Shown: positions 1 through 7,431, counted from the first letter of the stretch. The stretch is DNA of 64,000 bases from Cylicocyclus nassatus (GCA_958299035.1 CATQJL010000359.1:186001-250000), one strand, 5' to 3'. Notes: generated by a model from the letters alone, not told the origin. Numbers and translations: made by a program.

Positions 1-18
1 AGAAATGCCATGTCATTC

Positions 19-29
19 TGGCCGAGTGG
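19..29 (+). promoter_or_regulatory. Pol III box A (representative copy)
   Basis: TGGCCGAGTGG matches the eukaryotic tRNA A-box pattern TRGCNNAGYNGG. In the array, the A14G, G15A, T16A, G13T and G9C variants all fall in or beside this box. A14G hits the conserved A. The box lies entirely 5' of the insertion point, so split copies keep it. Confidence 0.85.
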
Positions 30-73
30 TCTAAGGCGCTGCGTTCAGGTCGCAGTCCTCTTCGGAGGGCGCA

Positions 74-84
74 GGTTCGAATCC
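74..84 (+). promoter_or_regulatory. Pol III box B (representative copy)
   Basis: GGTTCGAATCC is a perfect match to the TFIIIC-binding B-box consensus. The G53T class changes it to GTTTCGAATCC. The copy at 58042 has GGTTCGGATCC. In split copies box B survives but is 242 bp farther from box A. Confidence 0.88.
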
Positions 85-95
85 TGCGGATGACA

Positions 96-166
96 GCGAT
101 TTTTACCAGCTGATGTGCAATGACATGTCGCCACGCCAAAGTTTTCCGCACTTACAGAAATGCCAT
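96..166 (+). other. Intergenic spacer, 71 bp (representative)
   Basis: The spacer starts with the terminator and carries a second TTTT about 20 bp before the next gene. Four main types differ at linked sites: GCGATTTTTACC with ATATCGGCACGCCGAA; GTGACTTTTATC with ATGTCGCCACGCCAAA; GAGATTTTTACC with ATATAGCCAGGCC or ATATCGCCAGGCC; and a type with TGTTCAATG or TGTTTAATG and CACGCTAATG. AATGACATG at 119-127 is the exact reverse complement of CATGTCATT at 164-172, which covers the 5' end of the next tRNA. I see no gene in it. Confidence 0.85.
100..104 (+). terminator. Pol III T-run terminator (representative)
   Basis: TTTTT begins 5 nt after the discriminator base of the tRNA at 12-95. Copies followed by the GTGAC spacer type have TTTT instead. 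Every full unit I inspected keeps at least T4 here. No T4 run occurs inside the tRNA or the insert. Confidence 0.85.
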
Positions 167-189
167 GTCATTCTGGCCGAGTGGTCTAA

Positions 190-214
190 GGCCTAAGGCA
201 TACCTCGCGCGATT
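190..214 (+). repeat. MITE left terminal inverted repeat
   Basis: Starts GGCCTAAGGCATACCTC. It pairs with 404-428. The two DNA mismatches to the right end (positions 9 and 18) both become G-U pairs in a + strand RNA, so all 25 positions can pair. Confidence 0.75.
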
Positions 215-403
215 TCGTCAAATCGCCACCTCCGCGGGATTGGCATTCTGCCAGATATTTGTAAGTCAACCGTGCGCGCATTCCAGACGCATAGGCACGT
301 AGCTTCCGTAAGTTATAGTAAGAGCCCTAAGTCTGGCCCATGCAAAGCGCGCTTACGACCAGTCATGAACAGTCGTTGCAGTGCCAGTTCCCGCAGCGTC
401 TGG

Positions 404-428
404 AATCGCGTGAGGTATGTCTTAGGCC
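404..428 (-). repeat. MITE right terminal inverted repeat
   Basis: Ends GGTATGTCTTAGGCC. Form 2 copies differ just inside this repeat (TCTAATATCGCG instead of TCTGGAATCGCG), which costs one pair of the stem. Confidence 0.75.
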
Positions 429-563
429 TAAGGCGCTGCGTTCAGGTCGCAGTCCTCTTCGGAGGGCGCAGGTTCGAATCCTGCGGATGACAGTGACTTT
501 TATCAGCTGATGTGCAATGACATGTCGCCACGCCAAAGTTTTCCGCACTTACAGAAATGCCAT

Positions 564-647
564 GTCATTCTGGCCGAGTGGTCTAAGGCGCTGCGTTCAG
601 GTCGCAGTCCTCTTCGGAGGGCGCAGTTTCGAATCCTGCGGATGACA
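564..647 (+). tRNA. tRNA-Leu(CAG), G53T
   Basis: G53T removes the 53-61 pair and damages box B; the rest is consensus. Confidence 0.6.
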
Positions 648-718
648 GCGATTTTTACCAGCTGATGTGCAATGACATATCGGCACGCCGAAGTTTTCCG
701 CACTTACAGAAATGCCAT

Positions 719-802
719 GTCATTCTGGCCGAGAGGTCTAAGGCGCTGCGTTCAGGTCGCAGTCCTCTTCGGAGGGCGCAGGTTCGAATCCTGCGGATGA
801 CA
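719..802 (+). tRNA. tRNA-Leu(CAG), T16A
   Basis: D-loop change only; all stems pair. Confidence 0.8.
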
Positions 803-873
803 GTGACTTTTATCAGCTGATGTGCAATGACATGTCGCCACGCCAAAGTTTTCCGCACTTACAGAAATGCCAT

Positions 874-957
874 GTCATTCTGGCCGGGTGGTCTAAGGCG
901 CTGCGTTCAGGTCGCAGTCCTCTTCGGAGGGCGCAGGTTCGAATCCTGCGGATGAGT
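874..957 (+). tRNA. tRNA-Leu(CAG)-like, A14G and 3' CA deletion
   Basis: Conserved A14 is lost and G1 faces G72. Probably poor or inactive. Confidence 0.5.
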
Positions 958-1026
958 GACTTTTATCAGCTGATGTGCAATGACATGTCGCCACGCCAAA
1001 GTTTTCCGCACTTACAGAAATGCCAT

Positions 1027-1110
1027 GTCATTCTGGCCGAGTGGTCTAAGGCGCTGCGTTCAGGTCGCAGTCCTCTTCGGAGGGCGCAGGTTCGAATCCT
1101 GCGGATGACA
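1027..1110 (+). tRNA. tRNA-Leu(CAG), consensus
   Basis: Consensus. Confidence 0.85.
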
Positions 1111-1181
1111 GCGATTTTTACCAGCTGATGTGCAATGACATATCGGCACGCCGAAGTTTTCCGCACTTACAGAAATGCCAT

Positions 1182-1265
1182 GTCATTCTGGCCGAGTGGT
1201 CTAAGGCGCTGCGTTCAGGTCGCAGTCCTCTTCGGAGGGCGCAGGTTCGAATCCTGCGGATGACA
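1182..1265 (+). tRNA. tRNA-Leu(CAG), consensus
   Basis: Consensus. Confidence 0.85.
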
Positions 1266-1336
1266 GAGATTTTTACCAGCTGATGTGCAATGACATATAG
1301 CCAGGCCAAAGTTTTCCGCACTTACAGAAATGCCAT

Positions 1337-1420
1337 GTCATTCTGGCCGAGTGGTCTAAGGCGCTGCGTTCAGGTCGCAGTCCTCTTCGGAGGGCGCAGG
1401 TTCGAATCCTGCGGATGACA
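1337..1420 (+). tRNA. tRNA-Leu(CAG), consensus
   Basis: Consensus. Confidence 0.85.
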
Positions 1421-1491
1421 GCGATTTTTACCAGCTGATGTGCAATGACATATAGCCAGGCCAAAGTTTTCCGCACTTACAGAAATGCCAT

Positions 1492-1817
1492 GTCATTCTG
1501 GCCTAGTGGTCTAAGGCCTAAGGCATACCTCGCGCGATTTCGTCAAATCGCCACCTCCGCGGGATTGGCATTCTGCCAGATATTTGTAAGTCAACCGTGC
1601 GCGCATCCCAGACGCATAGGCACGTAGCTTCCGTAAGTTATAGTAAGAGCCCTAAGTCTGGCCCATGCAAAGCGCGCTTACGACCAGTCATGAACAGTCG
1701 TTGCAGTGCCAGTTCCCGCAGCGTCTAATATCGCGTGAGGTATGTCTTAGGCCTAAGGCGCTGCGTTCAGGTCCCAGTCCTCTTCGGAGGACGCAGGTTC
1801 GAATCCTGCGGATGACA
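1492..1817 (+). pseudogene. tRNA-Leu(CAG) split by MITE
   Basis: Form 2; 5' half has G13T. The 3' half has G40C (TCCCAG), breaking the anticodon stem, and GAGGA in the variable arm. Confidence 0.85.
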
Positions 1818-1888
1818 GTGACTTTTATCAGCTGATGTGCAATGACATGTCGCCACGCCAAAGTTTTCCGCACTTACAGAAATGCCAT

Positions 1889-1972
1889 GTCATTCTGGCC
1901 GAGTGGTCTAAGGCGCTGCGTTCAGGTCGCAGTCCTCTTCGGAGGGCGCAGTTTCGAATCCTGCGGATGACA
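1889..1972 (+). tRNA. tRNA-Leu(CAG), G53T
   Basis: G53T. Confidence 0.6.
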
Positions 1973-2043
1973 GCGATTTTTACCAGCTGATGTGCAATGA
2001 CATATCGGCACGCCGAAGTTTTCCGCACTTACAGAAATGCCAT

Positions 2044-2127
2044 GTCATTCTGGCCGAGAGGTCTAAGGCGCTGCGTTCAGGTCGCAGTCCTCTTCGGAGG
2101 GCGCAGGTTCGAATCCTGCGGATGACA
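2044..2127 (+). tRNA. tRNA-Leu(CAG), T16A
   Basis: T16A. Confidence 0.8.
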
Positions 2128-2198
2128 GTGACTTTTATCAGCTGATGTGCAATGACATGTCGCCACGCCAAAGTTTTCCGCACTTACAGAAATGCCAT

Positions 2199-2282
2199 GT
2201 CATTCTGGCCGGGTGGTCTAAGGCGCTGCGTTCAGGTCGCAGTCCTCTTCGGAGGGCGCAGGTTCGAATCCTGCGGATGAGT
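2199..2282 (+). tRNA. tRNA-Leu(CAG)-like, A14G and 3' CA deletion
   Basis: A14G; no 1-72 pair. Confidence 0.5.
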
Positions 2283-2351
2283 GACTTTTATCAGCTGATG
2301 TGCAATGACATGTCGCCACGCCAAAGTTTTCCGCACTTACAGAAATGCCAT

Positions 2352-2435
2352 GTCATTCTGGCCGAGTGGTCTAAGGCGCTGCGTTCAGGTCGCAGTCCTC
2401 TTCGGAGGGCGCAGGTTCGAATCCTGCGGATGACA
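2352..2435 (+). tRNA. tRNA-Leu(CAG), consensus
   Basis: Consensus. Confidence 0.85.
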
Positions 2436-2506
2436 GCGATTTTTACCAGCTGATGTGCAATGACATATCGGCACGCCGAAGTTTTCCGCACTTACAGAAA
2501 TGCCAT

Positions 2507-2590
2507 GTCATTCTGGCCGAGTGGTCTAAGGCGCTGCGTTCAGGTCGCAGTCCTCTTCGGAGGGCGCAGGTTCGAATCCTGCGGATGACA
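2507..2590 (+). tRNA. tRNA-Leu(CAG), consensus
   Basis: Consensus. Confidence 0.85.
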
Positions 2591-2661
2591 GAGATTTTTA
2601 CCAGCTGATGTGCAATGACATATAGCCAGGCCAAAGTTTTCCGCACTTACAGAAATGCCAT

Positions 2662-2745
2662 GTCATTCTGGCCGAGTGGTCTAAGGCGCTGCGTTCAGGT
2701 CGCAGTCCTCTTCGGAGGGCGCAGGTTCGAATCCTGCGGATGACA
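2662..2745 (+). tRNA. tRNA-Leu(CAG), consensus
   Basis: Consensus. Confidence 0.85.
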
Positions 2746-2816
2746 GCGATTTTTACCAGCTGATGTGCAATGACATATAGCCAGGCCAAAGTTTTCCGCA
2801 CTTACAGAAATGCCAT

Positions 2817-3142
2817 GTCATTCTGGCCTAGTGGTCTAAGGCCTAAGGCATACCTCGCGCGATTTCGTCAAATCGCCACCTCCGCGGGATTGGCATTCTG
2901 CCAGATATTTGTAAGTCAACCGTGCGCGCATCCCAGACGCATAGGCACGTAGCTTCCGTAAGTTATAGTAAGAGCCCTAAGTCTGGCCCATGCAAAGCGC
3001 GCTTACGACCAGTCATGAACAGTCGTTGCAGTGCCAGTTCCCGCAGCGTCTAATATCGCGTGAGGTATGTCTTAGGCCTAAGGCGCTGCGTTCAGGTCCC
3101 AGTCCTCTTCGGAGGACGCAGGTTCGAATCCTGCGGATGACA
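2817..3142 (+). pseudogene. tRNA-Leu(CAG) split by MITE
   Basis: Form 2; G13T; G40C in the 3' half. Confidence 0.85.
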
Positions 3143-3212
3143 GAGATTTTTACCAGCTGATGTGCAATGACATATCGGCACGCCGAAGTTTTCCGCACTT
3201 ACAGAAATGCCA

Positions 3213-3287
3213 GCCGAGTGGTCTAAGGCGCTGCGTTCAGGTCGCAGTCCTCTTCGGAGGGCGCAGGTTCGAATCCTGCGGATGACA
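3213..3287 (+). pseudogene. 5'-truncated tRNA-Leu(CAG)
   Basis: A 10-nt deletion joins AAATGCCA directly to GCCGAGTGG. The 5' acceptor strand and positions 8-9 are gone; the rest is consensus. It cannot form an acceptor stem. Only copy of this kind in the window. Confidence 0.85.
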
Positions 3288-3358
3288 GAGATTTTTACCA
3301 GCTGATGTGCAATGACATATCGGCACGCCGAAGTTTTCCGCACTTACAGAAATGCCAT

Positions 3359-3438
3359 GTCATTCTGGCCGAGTGGTCTAAGGCGCTGCGTTCAGGTCGC
3401 AGTCCTCTTCGGAGGGCGCAGGTTCGAATCCTGCGGAA
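3359..3438 (+). pseudogene. tRNA-Leu(CAG), 4-nt 3' deletion
   Basis: TGAC is missing from the 3' acceptor strand (GCGGAAGAG), so half the acceptor stem is lost. Shared with the copies at 8210, 14537 and 22588. Confidence 0.75.
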
Positions 3439-3509
3439 GAGATTTTTACCAGCTGATGTGCAATGACATATCGCCAGGCCAAAGTTTTCCGCACTTACAG
3501 AAATGCCAT

Positions 3510-3835
3510 GTCATTCTGGCCTAGTGGTCTAAGGCCTAAGGCATACCTCGCGCGATTTCGTCAAATCGCCACCTCCGCGGGATTGGCATTCTGCCAGATA
3601 TTTGTAAGTCAACCGTGCGCGCATTCCAGACGCATAGGCACGTAGCTTCCGTAAGTTATAGTAAGAGCCCTAAGTCTGGCCCATGCAAAGCGCGCTTACG
3701 ACCAGTCATGAACCGTCGTTGCAGTGCCAGTTCCCGCAGCGTCTGGAATCGCGTGAGGTATGTCTTAGGCCTAACGCGCTGCGTTCAGTTCGCAGTCCTC
3801 TTCGGAGGGCGCAGGTTCGAATCCTGCGGATGACA
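3510..3835 (+). pseudogene. tRNA-Leu(CAG) split by MITE
   Basis: Form 1; G13T. The 3' half has CTAACGCG (D-stem) and TTCAGTT (G37T). Followed by a 3-nt spacer deletion. Confidence 0.85.
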
Positions 3836-3903
3836 GCTTTTATCAGCTGATGTGCAATGACATGTCGCCACGCCAAAGTTTTCCGCACTTACAGAAATGC
3901 CAT

Positions 3904-3987
3904 GTCATTCTGGCCGAGTGGTCTAAGGCGCTGCGTTCAGGTCGCAGTCCTCTTCGGAGGGCGCAGGTTCGAATCCTGCGGATGACA
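3904..3987 (+). tRNA. tRNA-Leu(CAG), consensus
   Basis: Consensus. Confidence 0.85.
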
Positions 3988-4058
3988 GCGATTTTTACCA
4001 GCTGATGTGCAATGACATGTCGCCACGCCAAAGTTTTCCGCACTTACAGAAATGCCAT

Positions 4059-4384
4059 GTCATTCTGGCCGAGTGGTCTAAGGCCTAAGGCATACCTCGC
4101 GCGATTTCGTCAAATCGCCACCTCCGCGGGATTGGCATTCTGCCAGATATTTGTAAGTCAACCGTGCGCGCATTCCAGACGCATAGGCACGTAGCTTCCG
4201 TAAGTTATAGTAAGAGCCCTAAGTCTGGCCCATGCAAAGCGCGCTTACGACCAGTCATGAACAGTCGTTGCAGTGCCAGTTCCCGCAGCGTCTGGAATCG
4301 CGTGAGGTATGTCTTAGGCCTAAGGCGCTGCGTTCAGGTCGCAGTCCTCTTCGGAGGGCGCAGGTTCGAATCCTGCGGATGACA
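4059..4384 (+). pseudogene. tRNA-Leu(CAG) split by MITE
   Basis: Form 1. Confidence 0.85.
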
Positions 4385-4455
4385 GTGACTTTTATCAGCT
4401 GATGTGCAATGACATGTCGCCACGCCAAAGTTTTCCGCACTTACAGAAATGCCAT

Positions 4456-4539
4456 GTCATTCTGGCCGAGTGGTCTAAGGCGCTGCGTTCAGGTCGCAGT
4501 CCTCTTCGGAGGGCGCAGGTTCGAATCCTGCGGATGACA
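4456..4539 (+). tRNA. tRNA-Leu(CAG), consensus
   Basis: Consensus. Confidence 0.85.
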
Positions 4540-4610
4540 GCGATTTTTACCAGCTGATGTGCAATGACATGTCGCCACGCCAAAGTTTTCCGCACTTACA
4601 GAAATGCCAT

Positions 4611-4936
4611 GTCATTCTGGCCGAGTGGTCTAAGGCCTAAGGCATACCTCGCGCGATTTCGTCAAATCGCCACCTCCGCGGGATTGGCATTCTGCCAGAT
4701 ATTTGTAAGTCAACCGTGCGCGCATTCCAGACGCATAGGCACGTAGCTTCCGTAAGTTATAGTAAGAGCCCTAAGTCTGGCCCATGCAAAGCGCGCTTAC
4801 GACCAGTCATGAACAGTCGTTGCAGTGCCAGTTCCCGCAGCGTCTGGAATCGCGTGAGGTATGTCTTAGGCCTAAGGCGCTGCGTTCAGGTCGCAGTCCT
4901 CTTCGGAGGGCGCAGGTTCGAATCCTGCGGATGACA
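4611..4936 (+). pseudogene. tRNA-Leu(CAG) split by MITE
   Basis: Form 1. Confidence 0.85.
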
Positions 4937-5007
4937 GTGACTTTTATCAGCTGATGTGCAATGACATGTCGCCACGCCAAAGTTTTCCGCACTTACAGAA
5001 ATGCCAT

Positions 5008-5091
5008 GTCATTCTGGCCGAGTGGTCTAAGGCGCTGCGTTCAGGTCGCAGTCCTCTTCGGAGGGCGCAGGTTCGAATCCTGCGGATGACA
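5008..5091 (+). tRNA. tRNA-Leu(CAG), consensus
   Basis: Consensus. Confidence 0.85.
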
Positions 5092-5162
5092 GTGACTTTT
5101 ATCAGCTGATGTGCAATGACATGTCGCCACGCCAAAGTTTTCCGCACTTACAGAAATGCCAT

Positions 5163-5246
5163 GTCATTCTGGCCGAGTGGTCTAAGGCGCTGCGTTCAGG
5201 TCGCAGTCCTCTTCGGAGGGCGCAGGTTCGAATCCTGCGGATGACA
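5163..5246 (+). tRNA. tRNA-Leu(CAG), consensus
   Basis: Consensus. Confidence 0.85.
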
Positions 5247-5317
5247 GCGATTTTTACCAGCTGATGTGCAATGACATGTCGCCACGCCAAAGTTTTCCGC
5301 ACTTACAGAAATGCCAT

Positions 5318-5643
5318 GTCATTCTGGCCGAGTGGTCTAAGGCCTAAGGCATACCTCGCGCGATTTCGTCAAATCGCCACCTCCGCGGGATTGGCATTCT
5401 GCCAGATATTTGTAAGTCAACCGTGCGCGCATTCCAGACGCATAGGCACGTAGCTTCCGTAAGTTATAGTAAGAGCCCTAAGTCTGGCCCATGCAAAGCG
5501 CGCTTACGACCAGTCATGAACAGTCGTTGCAGTGCCAGTTCCCGCAGCGTCTGGAATCGCGTGAGGTATGTCTTAGGCCTAAGGCGCTGCGTTCAGGTCG
5601 CAGTCCTCTTCGGAGGGCGCAGGTTCGAATCCTGCGGATGACA
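5318..5643 (+). pseudogene. tRNA-Leu(CAG) split by MITE
   Basis: Form 1. Confidence 0.85.
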
Positions 5644-5714
5644 GTGACTTTTATCAGCTGATGTGCAATGACATGTCGCCACGCCAAAGTTTTCCGCACT
5701 TACAGAAATGCCAT

Positions 5715-5798
5715 GTCATTCTGGCCGAGTGGTCTAAGGCGCTGCGTTCAGGTCGCAGTCCTCTTCGTAGGGCGCAGTTTCGAATCCTGCGGATGACA
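5715..5798 (+). tRNA. tRNA-Leu(CAG), G53T and variable-arm change
   Basis: G53T, and TTCGTAGG opens the first pair under the variable-arm loop. Shared with 6885. Confidence 0.5.
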
Positions 5799-5869
5799 GC
5801 GATTTTTACCAGCTGATGTGCAATGACATATCGGCACGCCGAAGTTTTCCGCACTTACAGAAATGCCAT

Positions 5870-5953
5870 GTCATTCTGGCCGAGAGGTCTAAGGCGCTGC
5901 GTTCAGGTCGCAGTCCTCTTCGGAGGGCGCAGGTTCGAATCCTGCGGATGACA
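5870..5953 (+). tRNA. tRNA-Leu(CAG), T16A
   Basis: T16A. Confidence 0.8.
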
Positions 5954-6024
5954 GTGACTTTTATCAGCTGATGTGCAATGACATGTCGCCACGCCAAAGT
6001 TTTCCGCACTTACAGAAATGCCAT

Positions 6025-6108
6025 GTCATTCTGGCCGGGTGGTCTAAGGCGCTGCGTTCAGGTCGCAGTCCTCTTCGGAGGGCGCAGGTTCGAATCCTGC
6101 GGATGAGT
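6025..6108 (+). tRNA. tRNA-Leu(CAG)-like, A14G and 3' CA deletion
   Basis: A14G; no 1-72 pair. Confidence 0.5.
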
Positions 6109-6177
6109 GACTTTTATCAGCTGATGTGCAATGACATGTCGCCACGCCAAAGTTTTCCGCACTTACAGAAATGCCAT

Positions 6178-6261
6178 GTCATTCTGGCCGAGTGGTCTAA
6201 GGCGCTGCGTTCAGGTCGCAGTCCTCTTCGGAGGGCGCAGGTTCGAATCCTGCGGATGACA
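6178..6261 (+). tRNA. tRNA-Leu(CAG), consensus
   Basis: Consensus. Confidence 0.85.
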
Positions 6262-6332
6262 GTGACTTTTATCAGCTGATGTGCAATGACATGTCGCCAC
6301 GCCAAAGTTTTCCGCACTTACAGAAATGCCAT

Positions 6333-6416
6333 GTCATTCTGGCCGAGTGGTCTAAGGCGCTGCGTTCAGGTCGCAGTCCTCTTCGGAGGGCGCAGGTTCG
6401 AATCCTGCGGATGACA
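6333..6416 (+). tRNA. tRNA-Leu(CAG), consensus
   Basis: Consensus. Confidence 0.85.
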
Positions 6417-6487
6417 GCGATTTTTACCAGCTGATGTGCAATGACATGTCGCCACGCCAAAGTTTTCCGCACTTACAGAAATGCCAT

Positions 6488-6813
6488 GTCATTCTGGCCG
6501 AGTGGTCTAAGGCCTAAGGCATACCTCGCGCGATTTCGTCAAATCGCCACCTCCGCGGGATTGGCATTCTGCCAGATATTTGTAAGTCAACCGTGCGCGC
6601 ATTCCAGACGCATAGGCACGTAGCTTCCGTAAGTTATAGTAAGAGCCCTAAGTCTGGCCCATGCAAAGCGCGCTTACGACCAGTCATGAACAGTCGTTGC
6701 AGTGCCAGTTCCCGCAGCGTCTGGAATCGCGTGAGGTATGTCTTAGGCCTAAGGCGCTGCGTTCAGGTCGCAGTCCTCTTCGGAGGGCGCAGGTTCGAAT
6801 CCTGCGGATGACA
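6488..6813 (+). pseudogene. tRNA-Leu(CAG) split by MITE
   Basis: Form 1. Confidence 0.85.
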
Positions 6814-6884
6814 GTGACTTTTATCAGCTGATGTGCAATGACATGTCGCCACGCCAAAGTTTTCCGCACTTACAGAAATGCCAT

Positions 6885-6968
6885 GTCATTCTGGCCGAGT
6901 GGTCTAAGGCGCTGCGTTCAGGTCGCAGTCCTCTTCGTAGGGCGCAGTTTCGAATCCTGCGGATGACA
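6885..6968 (+). tRNA. tRNA-Leu(CAG), G53T and variable-arm change
   Basis: Same two changes as 5715. Confidence 0.5.
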
Positions 6969-7039
6969 GCGATTTTTACCAGCTGATGTGCAATGACATA
7001 TCGGCACGCCGAAGTTTTCCGCACTTACAGAAATGCCAT

Positions 7040-7123
7040 GTCATTCTGGCCGAGAGGTCTAAGGCGCTGCGTTCAGGTCGCAGTCCTCTTCGGAGGGCGC
7101 AGGTTCGAATCCTGCGGATGACA
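7040..7123 (+). tRNA. tRNA-Leu(CAG), T16A
   Basis: T16A. Confidence 0.8.
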
Positions 7124-7194
7124 GTGACTTTTATCAGCTGATGTGCAATGACATGTCGCCACGCCAAAGTTTTCCGCACTTACAGAAATGCCAT

Positions 7195-7278
7195 GTCATT
7201 CTGGCCGGGTGGTCTAAGGCGCTGCGTTCAGGTCGCAGTCCTCTTCGGAGGGCGCAGGTTCGAATCCTGCGGATGAGT
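7195..7278 (+). tRNA. tRNA-Leu(CAG)-like, A14G and 3' CA deletion
   Basis: A14G; no 1-72 pair. Confidence 0.5.
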
Positions 7279-7347
7279 GACTTTTATCAGCTGATGTGCA
7301 ATGACATATCGGCACGCCGAAGTTTTCCGCACTTACAGAAATGCCAT

Positions 7348-7431
7348 GTCATTCTGGCCGAGTGGTCTAAGGCGCTGCGTTCAGGTCGCAGTCCTCTTCG
7401 GAGGGCGCAGGTTCGAATCCTGCGGATGACA
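7348..7431 (+). tRNA. tRNA-Leu(CAG), consensus
   Basis: Consensus. Confidence 0.85.

Larger units (their letters stand above)
12..95 (+). tRNA. tRNA-Leu(CAG), consensus
   Basis: Consensus copy used as the reference for the array. All four stems and the variable arm pair, and both promoter boxes are perfect. Confidence 0.9.
12..166 (+). repeat. Reference 155-bp unit: tRNA plus spacer
   Basis: The cloverleaf folds as a class II tRNA. Acceptor stem GTCATTC pairs with GGATGAC (T6-G67 is a wobble), with discriminator A73. The D-stem is GCC/GGC. The anticodon stem CTGCG/CGCAG is perfect, and its loop TTCAGGT gives anticodon CAG followed by G37. The long variable arm TCCTC-TTCG-GAGGG has a TTCG tetraloop. 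The T-arm is GCAGG-TTCGAAT-CCTGC. No 3' CCA is encoded and there is no intron at 37/38. The product would read CTG leucine codons in the cytosol. Confidence 0.95.
190..428. mobile_element. PIF/Harbinger-like MITE in the tRNA D-arm (representative)
   Basis: This 239-bp insert lies between A22 and G23 of the tRNA. TAA at 187-189 and 429-431 is the target duplication; one TAA remains in uninterrupted genes. The terminal inverted repeats are 190-214 and 404-428: 25 bp, starting GGCC on both ends, 23 of 25 complementary. A TWA duplication with GG-starting ends is the usual PIF/Harbinger pattern. Other duplications (5-7 bp, CTAAG to CTAAGGC) can be drawn because the ends resemble the target, but only TAA gives symmetric ends. 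There is no reading frame for a transposase. An internal 11-bp inverted repeat (280-290 with 396-406) is present in form 1. In other full-length split copies the element occupies tRNA start +23 to +261 (one base fewer in the copy at 48544). Confidence 0.65.
167..492 (+). pseudogene. tRNA-Leu(CAG) split by MITE
   Basis: The 5' half (167-189) ends in TAA in the D-arm. The 3' half (429-492) carries the rest, including anticodon and box B. Form 1 insert. It cannot make a normal tRNA without removal of the insert. There is no T4 run inside, so Pol III could read through it. Confidence 0.85.
564..3213 (+). repeat. 1,325-bp higher-order repeat, two copies
   Basis: 564-1888 and 1889-3213 carry the same order: G53T, T16A, A14G with CA deletion, three consensus genes, then a form 2 split copy. 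They differ mainly in the last spacer. Confidence 0.88.
2817..4455 (+). repeat. Module with two 3'-damaged features, first of four copies
   Basis: Order: form 2 split gene, uninterrupted gene, gene with a 4-nt 3' deletion, form 1 split gene followed by a 3-nt spacer deletion, consensus gene, form 1 split gene. The same module recurs at 7658-9306, 13985-15633 and 22036-23684 (1,649 bp each). This copy is 10 bp shorter because of the truncated gene at 3213. Confidence 0.88.
4059..5162 (+). repeat. 552-bp repeat, two copies
   Basis: Split plus consensus gene, repeated at 4059-4610 and 4611-5162. Confidence 0.85.

Noticed and set aside
12..95. Bacterial or organellar tRNA
   Set aside because: No encoded CCA, clear box A and box B, T-run terminators, and an animal-like tRNA-Leu(CAG) body. 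Bacterial tRNA-Leu also has a long variable arm, but the Pol III signals are decisive together.
190..428. tRNA intron
   Set aside because: Nuclear tRNA introns lie between positions 37 and 38. This insert is between 22 and 23, has transposon-like ends and a TAA duplication, and is absent from three quarters of the copies.
190..428. tRNA-derived SINE
   Set aside because: No poly-A or simple-repeat tail, no separate internal promoter, and terminal inverted repeats are present, which SINEs lack. The units also lie in tandem, not dispersed.
190..428. hAT, Mutator or Tc1/mariner origin for the insert
   Set aside because: 8-bp or 9-10-bp duplications expected for hAT or Mutator are not found (the longest direct match is 7 bp, because the ends resemble the target). 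A TA duplication would leave asymmetric ends; TAA gives symmetric ones.
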